Part shown: positions 29,261-40,496 of the stretch, piece after piece
How the letters are laid out: each line of letters starts with the position of its first letter
Position numbering within the stretch: the first letter of the stretch is position 1
Assembly: GCA_947471745.1 (NCBI GenBank)
Contig: CANJKZ010001153.1
Span: forward strand, 1,235,001-1,299,000
From: Closterium sp. Naga37s-1
Lineage: Eukaryota > Streptophyta > Zygnematophyceae > Desmidiales > Closteriaceae
Length of the DNA: 64,000 nt
Direction: 5' to 3'
Program-made: the position numbers and the translations under genes
Notes under the pieces: model-generated
The model's input: only the letters and a program-made list of their open reading frames with translations
Told to the model about the DNA's origin: nothing
Database searches by the model: none

Positions 29261-32152
29261 CTAAGTCCGACTCAGGGTCCGGACCGTCAGCAAGAGAGGA
29301 CGCAGGAGGAGACGGCGGAGGAACTCGCAGTGGAACAGAGGAAGGACGAAGTGCCATAATGTGAGTGCCGGGGTCAGGAGGAGGATGCGGACGACGAACA
29401 TGACGACGAGTGCGAACAGGCAAGGCAGGACGAGACTTTGGCTCACGACGCTCTGTAAGAGAGTCTGTCTGCTCAGCGTAAGGAGAAGGAGCAGGCAGTG
29501 GGGAGTCTGGCTGTAACTGTAGCTGCGATTGGTGAGGCGGTGGACATAGTAAGCTGGGAGTAAGGCCAGTAGAAGACGGGAGACTAAGAACTTGGCGAAG
29601 GACCGAGTCAGGTGGCGGCAGAGACGACGGCGGCGGCGGAACGAAAAACGGGCGCCGCTGCACAGTGCCTCCAGCACCAGGACGGCTAGCTCCAGCACCC
29701 CCAACGCCAGCACCTCCAGCTCCAAGGTCTCCAGCTCCAATGCCTCCAGCTCTAGCGCCTCCAGCGCCAGGGTCTCCAGCCCCAGCTCCTCCAGCTCCAG
29801 TGCCTCCAGCGCTAGTGCCTCCAGCTCTAGAGTATCCAGCTCCAGTGCCTCCAGCTCCGGCGCCTCTAGCGCAAGTGCCTCCAGCTCCAGCGCCTCCAAC
29901 GCCAGGGTCTCAAGCTCCAGCTCTTCCAGCTCCAGCACCTCCAGCACCAGTGCCTCCACCTCCAGGGTCTCCAGCTCCAAGGTCTCCAACTCCAGCGCCT
30001 CCAACACCATCAGCTCCGGCAGCTCCAGTACCTCTAGTACGAGCACCTCCAGGACCAGCAGCTCCAGCACCTCCGGTGCCTCCAGCTCCAGCAGTAACTC
30101 CTGCACCTCCAAGACTACTAGCTCCAGTACCTCCAGCTCCAGTGCCTCCAGCAGCAGAGCCTCCAGCTTCTGCAGCGCCACTCCTAAGGTGTGTGCGCTG
30201 AGCAAACCACTCGCGCAGTTGCTGCGATGAGAGACGCTCCCGCCGGGGAGACAGTCGTGGCGAGGCACCCGAGGGCCTCCGGCAGACGCAGTACCCCTAG
30301 GCTCAGCACCCCCAGACTCCGCACCCTCAGACTCAGCACTCCCAGGCTCCGCACCCTCAAGCTCAGTACCCCTATGCTCCGCACCCCCAGGCTCAGCACC
30401 CCAAGACTCCGCACCCTCAGACTCAGCACCCCCAGGCTCCGCACCCTCAGGCTCAGTACCCCCAGGCTCCTCACCCCAAGGCTCCGCACCCCCAGACTCC
30501 GCACCCTCTGAATCAACACCCCCAGGCTCCGCACCCTCAGGCTCAGCACCCCCAGGCTCCGCACTCACAGGCTCAGCACCCCCAGACGCAGCACCCCCAG
30601 ACGCAGCATCTTTAGCAGCACCTGAGTCTATAGGGACCTCGACAGGCACAGTCCCAGGGAGTGGGTCTACTTGAGAAACACCTGAGGGAGCAGGACCCTG
30701 AGGGTGGAGGGGGTCTACCGGAGGGGGACCTGGAGCAAGGAAGAGCGGTGGGGGGGGGAGAGGGGCAGTGCGGTAGGGGAAGAGACGGTAAAAGGGAACC
30801 GACTCGTCAAACGTGATGTCCTGAGAGGGGAGGACACGGCGCGAAGTGGGGTGGTAAAACTGCCAGCCAGGCGCGTCAGGGGTAAAGCAAGGGAAGACGC
30901 AGGGAATAGCGCGGGAGGAGAGCTTGTCCGCGGAAGTATCGCGAACAAAGGCACGAGAGCCCCAGACCCGGAACACTGACGCATCGCCAGCCTTCCTTGT
31001 CCAACGCAGTGTAGGCGAGGTCTCCGGCAAGGAGACACGGGGCCAGAGGTTGAGCTGATGCGCAGCGTACCGGACCGCAAACGGCCACAGAAAATGAGGA
31101 GCAGCCACATGGATCATGGAGCTACGAGCCACCTCCATGACTAAGCCAATGCGGCGCTCAGCAACCCCATTTTGCTGTGGGGAGGCCGGAAGCGTGAACG
31201 ACTGGAGAAAGCCATCCCCACGACAAAAGTCCCGCAAGAGGTCCGAGGAGAACTCACCACCTCTGTTAGAGTGCAGACGCAGGACGGGAAGGTCATGGCG
31301 GAACCGATCGCGGAGCTGGAGACGGACTGCGCGGATCCACGGGATCAAGACATCAGGGACCTCACCCTTGCTACACAAGGGGAAGACCGTGGTGTAACGC
31401 ATGTAGTCGTCAACAACCAGCAGGAAGTAGCGCTCGCGGTCCCGTCCACTGACGTGGGCTAGGCCCCACATGTCCATGTGGAGAGTCCGCAGGGGAGCAG
31501 TCGTCGGGGGAAACGAGGAGGAGTGAGGAGCGGCGCGCTGCCGCCCCTCGACGCAAGGAAGGCAGGGCGGGGCAGGCGAGGGCAGGAGGGGAGGCAGAGA
31601 CCTGGGAAGACCAGAAACAAGGAGGCGGGAGTGCATGCCACGAAGGCGTGGCAGGGAGGGGTGACCAAGGCGGTGGTGCCACAGGAGAGTCTGGTGCGAC
31701 AGGAGGCGATACGAGCAGGGGGCTGCTATTGGACCTGACGCGGACACCTGAGCAGATGCAGCTACCTGAGGAGGCTCAGTAGTCAGTGTGTACAGACTCG
31801 ACCCAGGCCGACGGGTGAACGTGGTCAGGTGACGGCCCGTCCGTGTACACGTGCAGATCGACACACGCTGACCCCCAGGAGTGATGGTAGTGACCATCGC
31901 ATCCTGGAGGGCAGCGGTGTCAGAATAATGAACGAGAATGATTGAACTAGCAAAGAGTTGGGTACAAGTACTAACCCTAATTGGGCTGTACCCCTTATGG
32001 GCTACCCCACTATAGCCTACACAATATAAGCTATACAACATTTTGACACACCCCCATAGGCAAAGTGGGGGAGAACAAGTGGTCACAAGACCAGTCAAGA
32101 AAAGCAAAGCAAGCTCGGGGTGGATCACAAAATCACCACACAGTCCGAGCAC
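29261..32152 (-). pseudogene. Copia A integrase and linker, 963-codon frame running through the LTR
   Basis: The frame starts in the 3' non-coding part of element B, passes through the shared LTR without a stop, and enters pol at LQDAMVTT. Integrase: zinc-binding HHCC (LLWHHRLGHPSLPRL; CLPCVEGRQR), first Asp in LHMDMWG, second Asp in LHSNRGGEF (normally HSDRGGEF, so mutated to Asn), and the Glu in QQNGVAERRIG. The linker begins with GGAEPEGAEPGG repeats and then shifts frame near 30250 into a Leu/Glu-rich out-of-frame reading of the Gly/Ala linker. Confidence 0.82.
31918..32048 (-). repeat. LTR shared by Copia A (5') and Copia B (3')
   Basis: 131 bp, TGTCA/TGACA ends, between the B polypurine tract and A pol. 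Confidence 0.88.
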
Positions 32153-32275
32153 AAGGAAAGGGCCACAAGGCTAGTTCACATGCAGAGTTATATAAAATAG
32201 AACAAACAATACAGTGATCATACCCTAGCAAGTGTAAGCATGCAGGTATATGTATAGATCACAGTACAAGCAGAG

Positions 32276-33790
32276 TCAAGCAGTGAGCAAGTGAGGCAAA
32301 GTAGGCACAAGTCCTAACACAGTAGAGAAGCGCTGATGATCACCAGGCGGAATTGCCTTGGTGAATATATCAGCAGTGTTGGCCCTAGTGGTCACGTACG
32401 CAAGACGAAGCTGGCCACGCTGCTGCAACTCTCGAGTAAGGAAGTATCGCAGAGCGATGTGCTTCGTTCTGTGCTCCAGTCTGTGCTCCTGACACAAGGC
32501 AATCATGGCCTTGTTGTCTACATACAGAACTGGAGGCGAACGAGGCTGCTCTCACAAGTCAGTCAGCAGGTAGGTGAGCCAGCGTAGCTCCTGTGCAGCC
32601 ATGGCCCCTGCATAGATCTCAGCCTCACAACTGGAGCTGAGAACCGAAGACGAGCGGGTAGACAGCCAGGAAACAAAGCCGGAACCAAGGCTGAAGGTGT
32701 AACCCTGTGACGACCGCTGCGTAGCCAAGTCGTCAACCCAAGAAGCGTCTGCATGACCAGTGAGGACAACTGGACCCCGTCCTCCAAGCACGAGCCCCAT
32801 GCCCGATGTACTGCACAAGTAACTTAGTACCCTCTTCGCAGCATCCCAGTGCACCTTTCGGTGCCTGCCGGGAGCCACGTAGCGAGCCAGGAGGCTGAGA
32901 GGGTACGCGAGGTCAGGTCGTGTGCACGTCATCAGGTACATGAGGCAACCCACAAGCTCTGGGTACGGACCACTCGGCTCTACGGACTCGTCCGAAGGTG
33001 GAGCTGAGAGCGAGTGGCTGGTAGACAAAGGAGTGGGCTGTGGCGAGGAGTACTGGAAGCCGAAGCGCTGAAGGACCTGGTGCACCATGTGTGACTGAGT
33101 CAGTGTGATGGTGCGCTGTGCTCTGTCCCGGGTGATTTGCAGGCCAAGATAGCTGCGCAGTTCACCTAGGTCAGTGCAGGTATGTCTCTTCTGCAGCTCG
33201 GACTTCACAAGGGTCAGTGCCTCAGTGTCAGCAGTGACAATCATGAGGTCGTTGACGCAGACGAGGACGTAGAACGGCGGCAGCGAGGTGTCGGTGCGTA
33301 GAAACAGCGACAGGTCAGCAGTAGCAGGAGCAAACCAAAGAGCCGCAAGTGTAGTCCTCAGTGTGTCGGGCCACTCGCGAGGCGCCTGGCGGAGACCGTA
33401 GACTGGCCGCCGAAGGCTCCACTGGGTACCTGCAGGAAACGACCCAGTGAAGCCAGGTGGGCGGCGCAGCCAGATCTCCTCGTGCAGGCTGCTCTGTAGA
33501 AAAGCTGTGCTGAAGTCCAGAGAGTGCAACTCGTAGTCACGCTGAGCAGCGACGTGCAGCAACACCCGAAGAGTAGTCATCTTCGGGGTGGGGGAGAAGG
33601 TCTGGAAGTAGTCAACTCCCTCTCGCTGACTCAAGCCTCGAGCAACGTAACCGGCCTTGAAGGCAGGCGGAGAACGTGTGGGCCGCTTCACCCTGAAGAT
33701 CCACATGCCATCGACTATGTTCGCCCCAGGTGGGGGAACCTCGTCGACGTAGGTGCATGTGGACTTCCAGGATGCCATCTCGGCATCCAT
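32276..33790 (-). pseudogene. Copia B reverse transcriptase and RNase H
   Basis: Frame 33790-32552 covers RT and the first half of RNase H; 32506-32276 holds the RNase H tail with IALRYFLTRELQQRG and ANTADIFTKAI. The RT active site reads CVNDLMIV where YVDDLMIV is expected, so one catalytic Asp is Asn and the Tyr is Cys. A stop and small change near 32550 separate the two frames. RNase H HADASWVDD and SSCEAEIYA are kept. RT is therefore inactive by sequence. Confidence 0.88.
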
Positions 33791-34434
33791 GGCTGCCTGC
33801 CACTGAGAGGAGTAAGGACCCGTAATCGCCTTTGTGTAAGAGCGCGGGGTCGGGATGTCTGGTGCATCCGGGTCTCCTTAAGAGGCAAGCAGCATGGAAG
33901 CGAAACAAGGTACAGCAGCTGCAAGACACTCAAAGTCCTCCTGCTTGTCCTCAAGGACGTCCGTGGCAAGATCACACTCACCCCCGACGGACGGAGGACT
34001 GGCTGACGCCGACTCAGCAACTAGAGCAGTGGCGTAGTCTAGACGGCAGGCAGCAGCAAAGTCAAGCAGCTCAGCAACGAGAGTAGACGCGCTGCAGACT
34101 CAAAGGAAGGGTCAGTGACAGCAGTGGCGAGGAGACGAGAGACAGTGGGACTGGCAGCACAAGCGCGGTCAGACTCAGGGTCAGAGACCTCAGGAAGAGA
34201 GGACTCAGGAGGAGCAGGCAGAGGAACACGCAGTGGAACAGAGGAAGGACGGAGTGCCATAGCGTGCGTGCCGGGGACAGGAGGAGGACGCGAACGAGGA
34301 ACGCGACGAGCATTGCGAATAGGCGAGACAGGACGAGACGCAGACTCACGACGCTCTGTAAGACCGCGGGACTGCTCAGTGTAAGGAAAGGGAGCTGGCA
34401 GTGGGGAGGCTGGCTGTAACGGCGGCTGCGACAA

Positions 34435-36419
34435 GTCAGGCGGAAGACACAGTAAGGAGGAGTAAGGCCAGTAGAAGACGGGACTCCAAGAACCTGCTGA
34501 AGCAGGGGAATGAAGTACGGTTGCGGCCGCACAGTGCCTCCAGCTCCAGGGTCAACAGCTCCACCTCCTGCACCTCCAGCGCCTCCCGCGCCAGTGCCTC
34601 CAACTCCAGCTCCTCCAGCTCCAGCGCCTCTTGCGCCAGCTCCACCAGCGCAAGAGCCTCCAGCTCCAGCAGCTCCAGGCTCCGTAGGGTCTCTAGCTCT
34701 AGCGCCCCCAACACCACCAGTCCCGGCAGCTCCAGCACCCCTGGTACGAGCACCTCCAGGACCAGCATCTCCAGCAGTAACTCCAGCACCTCCAGCTCCA
34801 ACGTCTCCAGCGCCTCCAGCTCCGAGAGCTCCACTCCGAAGGCGTGCACACCGAACAAGCCACTCATGCAGCTGCTGCGGAGACAGTCGCGGCGAAGCAC
34901 CAACAGGACCTCCAGACGAAGCAGCACCCCGAGGCTAAGCACCCCCAGACTCCACACCCTCCGACTCAGCACCCCCAGGCTCAACACCCTCAGGCTCAGC
35001 ACCCCCAGGCTCCTCACCCCCAGGCTCAGCACCCCCAGACCCAGTACCCTCAGACCCCGCACCCCCCGGCTCCGCACCCCGAGACGCAGCACCCCCAGAC
35101 GCAGCACCTGGAGTAACACCTGAGCCGACAGCTACCTCGACAGGCGCAGTACCAGGGAGAGGGTCTACCTGAGACACACCTGAGGGAGCGGGACCCTGGG
35201 GCGGGAGGGGGTCTACCAGAGGGGGGCCGGGAGCAAGGAAGAGCGGCGGGGGCGGGGGAGAGGCAGAGCGGTAGGGGAAGAGACGGTAGAAGGGAACCGA
35301 CTCGTCGAACGTGACGTCCTGAGACGGGAGGGCACGGCGCGAGGTGGGGTGGTAAAACTGCCAGCCAGGCGCGTCAGGGACAAAGCCAAGGAAGACGCAG
35401 GGGATAGCACGGGCGGAGAGCTTGTCCGCGGACGGATCGCGAACAAAGGCACGAGAACCCCAGACCCGGAACACCGACGCATCGCCAACCTCCCCCGTCC
35501 AACGCAGTGTGGGCGAGGTCTCCGGTAAGGAGAAACGGGGCCAGAGGTTGAGCTGGTGCGCAGCGTACCGGACTGCAAACGACCACAGAAAATGGGGAGC
35601 AGCCGCATGGATCATGGAGGTACAAGCGACCTCCATGACTAAGCCAATGCGGCGCTCAGCAATCCCATTTTGCTGAGGGGAGTCCGGAAGTGTGAACGAG
35701 TGGAGAATGCCCTCCCCACGACAAAAGTCCCGCAAGAGGTTGGAGGAGAACTCACCACCTCTGTCAGAGTGCACACGCAGGACAGGAAGGTCCTGGCCGA
35801 ACCGCTCGCGGAGCTGGAGACGGACTGTGCGGATCCAAGGGATCAAGACATCAACGACTTCACCCTTGCTGCGCAAGGGGAAGACCGTGGTGTACTGCGT
35901 GTAGTCATCAACTACCAGCAGAAAGTACCGCTCGCGGCCCTGTCCACTGACGCGGGCTGGGCCCCACACGTCCATGTGGAGAGTCTGCAGGGGAGCAATT
36001 GTCGGGGGAAACGAGGAGGAGTGAGGAGCGGCGCGCTGCCGCCCCTCGACGCAAGGAAGGCAGGGCGGGGCAGGCGAGGGCGGGAGGGGAGGCAGAGACC
36101 TGAGTAGACCAGAGACAAGAAGACGGGAGTGCATGCCACGAAGACGTGACAGGGAGGGCTGACCCAGTCGGTGGTGCCACAGAAGAGTCTGGTGCGACAG
36201 GAGGCGACACGAGCAAGAGGCGGCTACCTGACCTGACGCGGACACCTGGGCAGACGCAGCTACCTGAGGAGGTTCGGTAGTGAGTGTGTACAGACTCGAC
36301 CCTGGCCGACGAGTGAACGTGGCCAGGTGACGCCCCGTCCGTGTACACGTGCAAATCGACACACGCTGACCCCCCAGGAGTGGTGGTAGTGACCATCGCA
36401 TCCTGGAGGCCAGCGGCAC
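34435..36419 (-). pseudogene. Copia B integrase and repetitive linker
   Basis: Frame 36419-34935: HHCC (LLWHHRLGQPSLSRL; CLPCVEGRQR), catalytic Asp in LHMDVWGPARV, Asp in HSDRGGEFSS, Glu in QQNGIAERRIG, all three present. The C-terminal core FYHPTSRRALPSQDVTFDES follows. Then GGAEPEG-type repeats, the motif LSPQQLHEWL (about 34850-34880), and a Gly/Ala-rich linker read out of frame down to about 34440. Confidence 0.85.
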
Positions 36420-37317
36420 TCACCAAGTTCGTAGAGAACGAGGGGAGGTGAAGACCTGAGAGTGAACCGGACGGAACCGCCGGACACGGGAGGACAGTGG
36501 AGGAACGGGCCATGACCGGGCCCCCGAAGGGGTCAGCCAGTCTGACCAGGACAGGTGTAGGGAGAGGAGTGAGGGTGGTGCTGTCACGAAAGAAACAGTG
36601 CGAGGCGCCTGAGTCCAACGTGAAGGTGTGCAAGGCCTCAGCAGGCGCAGTACCAGGGAGAGTACCAGACTCACTAGCACCTAGAGCAGCAGCCGCTATA
36701 CCTGGGTCAGGTGGCACACACCGGGAACAGTCACCCTCAGCACTAGCAGACAAAGCATACATAGCAGTGAGAATAGCATCATAGTCTAGAGTAAAGATAT
36801 CCACACCCTGCCTAACCAGCTCGAGCCAGCGGGGAAGCTCAGTCACGTCGCCAAGCTCTGCACTCCAGGTGTCGCTCAGACAGGAGAAGCAGCGAGACTG
36901 TGTGTGACCAACTGTTCCGCAAGTCTGACCAGCCCGGTCACCTGTGCGAATGACGTACGGGCAAGGAGCACTACCCCGAGATGCCCCACGCTGAACGTAG
37001 CACTCACGAAGTTGCTGAGGAGAAAGGGTCTCGCGCGGACGCCGCTGCAGTTTTGGCAGGCCTCCGCCAGTAACTCCCAACTGAACAGCTGCAGAGCGAC
37101 CGCCACTACTGCCGCCGCCACCATCCCTACTAGTGTACCACTCACGGAGCTGCTAGGGTGTAAGGGCCTTGTGCTGACGCTGCTGCACCCGCATCTGGCC
37201 ACCGCCAGAAACTCCCCACCGAACAGGTCCACAGCGACTGCTAGGACGGCCGCCACCACTCCCACTGCTTCCACCACCGCCGTCCCCACTCCCACCGCTA
37301 CGACGAAGAGAAGTCAT
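36380..37317 (-). pseudogene. Copia B gag remnant and protease
   Basis: From MTSLRR (about 37317) a Gly/Ser-rich stretch, a QLREWYTSRDG motif with a stop before it, then RETLSPQQLRECYVQRG (about 37040) and the protease with LDSGASHCFF (active-site DSG). The capsid-like N-terminal half of gag seen in copy D is absent; the frame instead abuts a CTG/CAG-rich leader. A one-base frameshift near 36370 separates PR from IN. Confidence 0.8.
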
Positions 37318-37489
37318 AGCAGGCAAGCTAGGCGGTGTGCGGGGCAGCAGGGGCTGCGAGAGGGACGGCAGTAGTAGCAGCAGTCGCAGTAGTAGCAGCA
37401 GTAGAGGAGCAGCAGTAGCAGTAGCAGCAGCAGTAGAAGTAGCAGCAGTAGCAGGGGCAGAGAGGTCAAGGGGCCGAGGGGCCGAGTGG

Positions 37490-38745
37490 CGGGGCCGAGG
37501 GGCCTAAGGGCCGAGGGGCCAAACACGAAGGGGGGGCCTAGGGGCTGAGGGGCCAAGGGGCCGAGGGGCCTGGGGCCTAGGGGCCGAGGGGTCGAGGGGC
37601 GGGGCCGAGGGGCCTAGGGGCCGAAGGGCCAAACACGAAGGGGGGGGCCTAGGGGCCGAGGGGCCAAGGGGCCTAGGGGCCGAGGGGCCAAACACGAAGG
37701 GAGGGGGCCTAGGGGCCGAGGGGCCAAGGGGCCGAGTGGCGGGGCCGAGGGGCCTAGGGGCCGAGGGGCCAAACACGAAGGGGGGGGGGGGGGGGGCCTA
37801 GGGGCCGAGGGGCCAAGGGGCGGGGCCGAGGGGTCTAGGGGCCGAGGGGCCAAACACGAAGGGGGGGGGGGCCAGGGGGCCGAGGGGCCAAGGGGCCGAG
37901 GGGCGGGGCCGAGGGGCCTAGGGGCCGAGGGGCCAAACACGAAGGGGGGGGCCTAGGGGCCGAGGGGCCAAGGGGCCGAGGGGCGGGGCCGAGGGGCCTA
38001 GGGGCCGAGGGGCCAAACACGAAGAGGGGGGGGGGGGGGGGGGGGGGCTAGGGGCCGAGGGGCCAAGGGGCCGAGGGGCCAAGGGGCCGAGGTCAAGGGG
38101 GGGGGGAAGGCTAGGGCGACGGGTCACTGGGGCCGCGGCTAGGGGCGATGGGCCGAGGCGAGGGCGACGGGGCGACGGGTCGCGGGTCGCTAGGGGCCGA
38201 GGCTAGGGCGACGGGGCAACGGGGCGACGGGGCCTCGGCTAGGGGCGACGGGGCGACGGGTCGCGGGTCGCTAGGGGCCGAGGCTAGGGCGACGGGGCGA
38301 CGGGGCCGCGGCTAGGGGCGACGGGGCGACGGGCCTGCGGCTAGGGGCGACGGGGCAACGGGTCGCGAGGGGGCCGCGGCTAGGGGCGACGGGGCCAAGG
38401 GGCCGAGGGTTGGGCGACGGGGCGACGGGTCGCTAGGGGCCGCGGCTAGGGGCGACGGGGCGACGGATCGCTAGGGGCCGCGGCTAGGGGCGACGGGGCG
38501 ACGGATCGCTAGGGGCCGCGGCTAGGGGCGACGGGGCGACGGGGCCAAGGGGCCAAGGGGCCGCGGCTAGGGGCGACGGGGCCAAGGGGCCGTGGCAAGG
38601 AGTCACGGCTAGGGGCGACAGGGCGACGAGGCGACGGGTCGCTAGGGGCCGTGGCTAGGGCGACGGGGCGATGGGGCCAAGGGGCCGCGGCTAGGGGCGA
38701 CGGGTCGGGGCCTAGGGGGCCTACGGGTCGCGAGGGTGGCTAGCA
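37490..38745. repeat. G-rich leader array of Copia B
   Basis: Tandem units of GGGGCCGAGGGGCCAAACAC followed by GAAGG and a G-run (37490-38100), then degenerate GGGGCGACGGGTCGCTAGGG units (38100-38745). Runs of 9-19 G occur. It lies between primer site and gag. Open frames here are artefacts of the repeat. Confidence 0.92.
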
Positions 38746-38801
38746 GGGCAGGAGGTGGTGGGCCCAAAAAACGGTCCTAGAAGGGACCTGCTCTGAAACC
38801 A

Positions 38802-38933
38802 TGTCAAAGTAACGAACGAGAATGAATAAACTATGAAACAGTTGGGTACAAGTACTAACCCTAATTGGGTTGTACCCCTTATGGGCTACCCCACTATAGC
38901 CAACACAAATGTAACCACTATAATGTTCTGACA
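38802..38933 (-). repeat. 5' LTR of Copia B
   Basis: 132 bp, followed on its internal side by the primer-binding site. Confidence 0.88.
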
Positions 38934-39432
38934 TATTTTGGTCGTTCGAGGCCGGTTGAGTGGGTTAGGAAGATGTTCCCGCGTCGCCATTCCGCAATGT
39001 TTGGAGTTGTTGCTCCAGGCTGGTGAGTCGCTGAAGCATTTGTGCGAGGGCGGCGGTTCCAATCGTCGTCGCTTCCTCACTTCTCCCAGCCGAGTTGGTC
39101 TGCGCTTCAGCCGTCAGATTCGTCTGACCACCAGATCCTCCGGCCATTCTCACACGCGAGCGTGTGCCGGACGCCACTTTCCGTTCGTCGAAGATTTCAG
39201 AGGTGGCGGTGCGAAGGATTCCTGAGTCGCTCTCATACCATGTTGCGATCAGCTGTTGATCGACCCTAGGATCACCTCAGGAAGGTTCGCACACGTCTAA
39301 GTAGTGGTGGTGGACCCTTGACCTCAATAGCAGAGTGGATGTAAAATGCTTGAGATGATAAAAACATGCAAGTACAGGAATATAAATAAGAGTACAAGGG
39401 AATACCAATCGACCTAGTCTAGCCATGTACTC
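38934..39432 (-). mobile_element. Left remnant of older Copia element E: gag start and part of its 5' LTR
   Basis: 38934-39240 encodes the start of a gag (MASGTRSRVRMAGGSGGQTN on minus) that parallels 46905-47221 in element C. Primer site TGGTATGAGAGC (reverse complement) ends at 39240. 39241-39432 is LTR sequence cut at TACTC by insertion of element C. The remaining LTR part is at 47664-47899. B cuts the gag at 38934. Confidence 0.82.
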
Positions 39433-39729
39433 TGTTGCGATCAGTTATTGATCGACCCTAGGATCACCTCTGGAAGGTTCGCACACGTCTGAGTAGTGGT
39501 GGTGGGCCCTTGACCTCAATAGCAGAGTGGATGTAAAATGCTTGAGATGATAATAACATGCAAGTACAGTAATATAAATAAGAGTACAAGGGAATACCAA
39601 TCGACCTAGTCTACCCATGTACTCTAAGAGGTACATTCCCTTATTGCAGCGAAACCCAACCGTGCGACTACAGATGGTTACGAACTGCCTGGGAAGAATC
39701 CTTGCTACTGCTGCTGCCTGATGATGTCT
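39433..39729 (-). repeat. 3' LTR of Copia C, truncated
   Basis: Matches 47222 onward for about 297 bp up to GATGATGTCT, then diverges. The last ~140 bp of the LTR is gone together with the RNase H coding part. Confidence 0.75.
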
Positions 39730-39788
39730 ACCCGAGGTCTACCCAACATTGGGCGTGGAGATGAAGAATTGGAATGCCCGCTGAAGAT

Positions 39789-40496
39789 CTAGCAGATTCT
39801 CAGCCGTTGGTTTGCGAGAGTACTGAGCCAACTGGCTTGCGATGTAGGAGAGATCGGGCCTGCAGGTAACAGAGGCGAAGAGTAGGCATCCCAGCTGCTG
39901 CTGGTAGGTATGAAGCCCAAGTTGAAACGCTTGCCAAGTTCCTCTGCGTACTTGGCCGCTGAGAGATGAATGGAATCTGGTGAGTAGGAGATGTTGAGGC
40001 CGAGGAACTGCTTCACGTCGTGGTTGCAGGTGATATCGACGCGCCCTGCGAGATTTTTCTCGAACTGCTCAAGTAGTTCGTTGCTCGATCCTGTGCAGAG
40101 GAGGTCGTCGACGTAGACCGTGAGTAGAATGTACTCGCCGCGGAAATCGCGGCGATACATGCCAGGATCGTGAGGCAGCTGCTTGAAGCCTATCTCGAGC
40201 AAGATGTTATGCAGGTACTGCTGCCAGAGCCTTGGCGCTTGTTTGATGCCGTAGAGAGACTTTCGCAGCTGGCACACGCGTGAGTCTCCTTTGCCGTAAG
40301 TGTGCGGCTGCTCCACGTAGATTACAGCATCTACTAACGCGTAGAGGAATGCGTTTTTCACATCGATCTGTCGAAACGGGAGGTGTCGTGCAGCAGCGAT
40401 AGCGAGAAGGATTCTGACGGAGGTGTGACCGCTGACTGGCGCAAACGTCTAGTCGAAGTCGATGCCGTGCCTCTGGTCGTAGCCACGTATGACCCA
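39789..40496 (-). pseudogene. Copia C reverse transcriptase, 3' part
   Basis: KNAFLYALVDAVIYVEQP, CQLRKSLYGIKQAPRLWQQYL and the active site VYVDDLLCTG are present; FLGLNISY and AAKYAEELGKRF follow. The frame ends at 39789 before RNase H. The fingers region continues across the TRIM at 40871. A stop lies near 40450. Confidence 0.85.

Larger units (their letters stand above)
27011..32048 (-). mobile_element. Copia LTR retrotransposon A (minus), gag-less, sharing its 5' LTR with B
   Basis: Bounded by 131-132 bp LTRs (27011-27142 and 31918-32048) with TGTCA/TGACA ends. A polypurine tract TATGGGGGTG (reverse complement) directly abuts the 3' LTR. Inside, order IN - linker - RT - RNase H marks Copia. 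Its 5' LTR joins directly to the region between protease and integrase: primer site, leader, gag and protease are missing. The same LTR is the 3' LTR of element B. No target duplication flanks it (left flank GACGG). Confidence 0.88.
31918..38933 (-). mobile_element. Copia LTR retrotransposon B (minus), near full length, gag truncated
   Basis: 5' LTR 38802-38933, primer-binding site TGGTTTCAGAGCAGG (reverse complement, just below 38801; methionine-tRNA type with one mismatch), a ~1.25-kb G-rich leader (37490-38745), a shortened gag, PR, IN, linker, RT, RNase H, polypurine tract at about 32049-32058 and 3' LTR 31918-32048. It sits in the gag of an older element (E) at 38934. The flank there is TATTT, with no matching duplication on the left because A follows. 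Confidence 0.9.

Noticed and set aside
30184..30600. Leu/Val/Arg-rich frames around the Copia A linker
   Set aside because: Out-of-frame readings of the Glu/Pro/Gly repeat.
37314..38127. Overlapping Pro/Leu/Ala-rich frames on minus strand
   Set aside because: Artefacts of the G-rich tandem leader of Copia B.
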